Assembly (NCBI GenBank): GCA_012932865.1
Contig: SAXG01000106.1
Span: 1-64,000 of the forward strand
Length of the DNA: 64,000 nucleotides
Origin: Amylostereum areolatum
Taxonomy: Eukaryota > Basidiomycota > Agaricomycetes > Russulales > Stereaceae
Direction of reading: 5' to 3'
This document shows, piece by piece, positions 62,104-64,000 of the stretch (the stretch's first letter is position 1; each line of letters starts with the position of its first letter). Below the pieces are notes generated by a model. The model was given only the letters and a program-made list of their open reading frames with translations. It ran no database searches and was not told where the DNA came from. Both the position numbers and the translations under genes were made by a program.

Positions 62104-64000
62104 AACGCCCCCCAGTCGCGTCGTCTGGTGGAGGCAAGGGACTTTTGGTATCATCGTCGAATCGTTTCGCTGTATTATCATCCATGCATACCTGTGAGCA
62201 ATCGTATCCCCCGTGTTTGTATCTGTCTACTGTCACCAAGAACAGGCAAACACCATCGATCACGCTCAAAGTCAAGCTGATCGGACGAGTTACCAAAAGA
62301 GAAATCGACGCAGACGCGCTGCTTGATAGCGGCGCAGAAGGAATTATCCTGAACCGAAGCTTCGTTGAACGCAAGAAGCTTACCACAAGAAAACTAGAAA
62401 ACCCGTTCCCCGTGCGTAATGTGGACGGCACCGAGAACATCATGGGCTGGGTACGCGACACAACGACCCAGCGGATCCGGATATACTCGCAAGATTCAAA
62501 GGCGTACCATGAGGAAGAAGCTGAGTTCTTCATCACCGACATCGGCGATCATGACATGATCCTTGGAACAGACTGGCTCGATGAGCACAATCCCACCATA
62601 GACTGGCAACGAGACCGTGTTGACATGCTCCGCTGCCCCCCCTCATGCACTCTGTCCAAACCTCCTGTGACAAACCTCGCGACCAAGCCACGGAGACCAT
62701 CATCGGTCCAATCACAGCGTAAGGTTGAAGCAGGTAAAACCCCGAGGACACCTCTCGTTTTGGACGATCCCTTCCCAGAGCCGACATATGTGTCCTGGAC
62801 CCCAGTCCCCACTTATGTTATTCCTGCACGCAGAGTCAAAGGTGTTCGCGTCCGCACGGTCCATCGCTCCCCTCTACCCGCACAACTCTTCACTGAAGAC
62901 GACGACGAGCGGCCCATGGTATTCCGAGACTGGGAGATCAATGGACTACGCCACGCCGGAATCCTCCCTGAAACCGACGGTCCTAATCCAGATGCAGTAC
63001 CTATCCGCGCGGGCTTTACAAAAGCACAGGAGCTTGCAGAGCATTCAAAAGAGAACGCACGCCCGCAAACCTTTGAAGACTTAGTCCCCCCGCCGTACCG
63101 CAACTTCGCGCCTGTATTCGACAAAAAAACCTCCGAGCGACTTCCTGACCGACGACCATGGGACCATGCTATCGACATGAAAGACGGCTTTGAACCCAAA
63201 CCGTGCAAAATCTACCCCCTCTCACCTTCCGAGCAGATCGAACTCGACACCTTCCTCGACGACCACCTGAAGAAGGGCTATATCCGCCCATCGAAGTCAC
63301 CTCAGGCGAGTCCGTTCTTCTTTGTGAAGAAAAAGGATGGAAAGCTGCGTCCCGTACAGGACTATCGAGAACTAAACAAGGGCACTGTCAAGAACGAATA
63401 CCCCTTGCCACTGATCTCTGAAATTGTCGACCGTCTCAAAGGTGCAAAGATCTTCTCCAAGATGGATGTCCGCTGGGGCTACAACAATGTCCGCATCAAG
63501 GAAGGCGACGAGTGGAAGGCTGCGTTCAAGACGAATCACGGTCTCTTCGAACCTACGGTGATGTTTTTCGGGCTTATGAACTCCCCTGCGACATTTCAGG
63601 CAATGATGAATGAACTGTTTAAGGATCTCATCGACTCGGGCAAGGTCATCATCTACATGGACGACATCTTGGTGTTCACTCGCACCATGAACGAACACCG
63701 TGCCATAGTGCGGCAGGTTCTGCAGCGTTTGCAAGACAACGACCTCTTCCTCAAACCGGAGAAATGCGTCTTTGAGCAAGACTCTGTCGAATACCTCGGA
63801 CTCATCATCTCGCACGACAAGATCACTATGGACCCCGTCAAGGTAGCAGGTATTCAGGACTGGCCGATACCACGAACGGTCAAAGATGTGCAATCCTTCC
63901 TCGGCTTTGGCAACTTCTACCGACGTTTCATCAAGGACTTCTCCAAGGTTGCACGACCTCTATTTGACCTGACAAAGAAGGACTGCACATGGGACTGGTC
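62100..64000 (+). CDS. pol: A3 Pol, N-terminal part (protease, RT), continues outside
   Basis: Entered in the -1 frame at the gag stop and open to the window end. Protease LLDSGAEGIILNR near 62320-62360. Linker, then RT from about 63100 with FFFVKKKDGKL near 63312 and YMDDILVF near 63654. The last visible block is [23 protein letters not shown]. No stop is seen, so this copy may be intact as far as visible. Confidence 0.88.
   Translation, partial: MKRPPVASSGGGKGLLVSSSNRFAVLSSMHTCEQSYPPCLYLSTVTKNRQTPSITLKVKLIGRVTKREIDADALLDSGAEGIILNRSFVERKKLTTRKLENPFPVRNVDGTENIMGWVRDTTTQRIRIYSQDSKAYHEEEAEFFITDIGDHDMILGTDWLDEHNPTIDWQRDRVDMLRCPPSCTLSKPPVTNLATKPRRPSSVQSQRKVEAGKTPRTPLVLDDPFPEPTYVSWTPVPTYVIPARRVKGVRVRTVHRSPLPAQLFTEDDDERPMVFRDWEINGLRHAGILPETDGPNPDAVPIRAGFTKAQELAEHSKENARPQTFEDLVPPPYRNFAPVFDKKTSERLPDRRPWDHAIDMKDGFEPKPCKIYPLSPSEQIELDTFLDDHLKKGYIRPSKSPQASPFFFVKKKDGKLRPVQDYRELNKGTVKNEYPLPLISEIVDRLKGAKIFSKMDVRWGYNNVRIKEGDEWKAAFKTNHGLFEPTVMFFGLMNSPATFQAMMNELFKDLIDSGKVIIYMDDILVFTRTMNEHRAIVRQVLQRLQDNDLFLKPEKCVFEQDSVEYLGLIISHDKITMDPVKVAGIQDWPIPRTVKDVQSFLGFGNFYRRFIKDFSKVARPLFDLTKKDCTWDW

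Larger units (their letters stand above)
59449..64000 (+). mobile_element. A3, family A Ty3/Gypsy element, runs off the window
   Basis: 5' LTR 59449-59868, primer site 59871-59881, gag, and pol to the middle of RT at the window end. The target site is probably gtcgt (59444-59448); the other copy is outside. Its protease-linker region is less similar to A1 than A2's is (many silent and some replacement changes), so it comes from a slightly different lineage. Confidence 0.93.

Overview
ORGANISM. The window looks like a repeat-rich, accessory stretch of a filamentous basidiomycete (Agaricomycete-type) nuclear genome. The grounds are 45-70 bp introns with GTATGT/GTGAGT donors, KDZ-type and Plavaka-type transposase remnants, chromodomain Ty3/Gypsy elements, and no bacterial-style operons. 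I saw no rRNA, tRNA or CRISPR, and no gene I would call housekeeping. LAYOUT. About four fifths of the sequence is nested transposable elements, named here by family. Family A (420-bp LTR): A0 (1-12149, minus, old), A1 (4354-11451, plus, young, pol intact), A2 (39481-46579, minus, gag intact), A3 (59449 to the window end, plus). Family B (456-bp LTR): B1 (13658-21148) and B2 (50039-55242, 3' truncated). Family C (372-bp LTR): C0 (12150-13508, 3' part only), C1 (25446-35860) and C2 (35861-37388, an inverted copy of the C1 5' part). Solo LTRs: E1 (518-968), F1 (1273-1744), E2 (27624-28075), F2 (32883-33354). DNA transposons: a KDZ remnant split by B1 (13509-13657 plus 21154-22262), a non-autonomous hAT-like element split by A2 (38645-47007), a Plavaka/CMC-type transposase gene (47274-50038) carrying a 482-bp MITE inside an intron, and a second KDZ 3' end (58383-59448) cut by A3. 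Nesting: C0 holds A0, which holds E1, F1 and A1; C1 holds E2, a 2.4-kb unknown insert and F2. Between the elements lie a few spliced genes of unknown function (22279-24811, 25088-25445, 37415-38266, 56135-57012, 57419-58244). HOW THE RETROELEMENTS WORK. Three Gypsy families share one plan. A TATA box gives a transcript whose predicted first 10-11 nt are complementary to a primer-binding site starting exactly 3 nt past the 5' LTR, the arrangement known from Tf1/sushi self-priming. Gag is split into an N-terminal ORF1 and a longer ORF2 with a zinc knuckle, separated by a stop codon at a conserved position. Pol starts in the -1 frame exactly at the Gag stop, at a shared GATTTTT string. Pol carries protease, RT, RNase H, HHCC/DDE integrase and a chromodomain. 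In families A and C, ORF1 has no ATG; the aligned first codon is ACG or CTG. The most interesting points are this multiply recoded Gag-Pol layout, the MITE that kept the splice donor of its host intron, and the large inverted duplication of C1.
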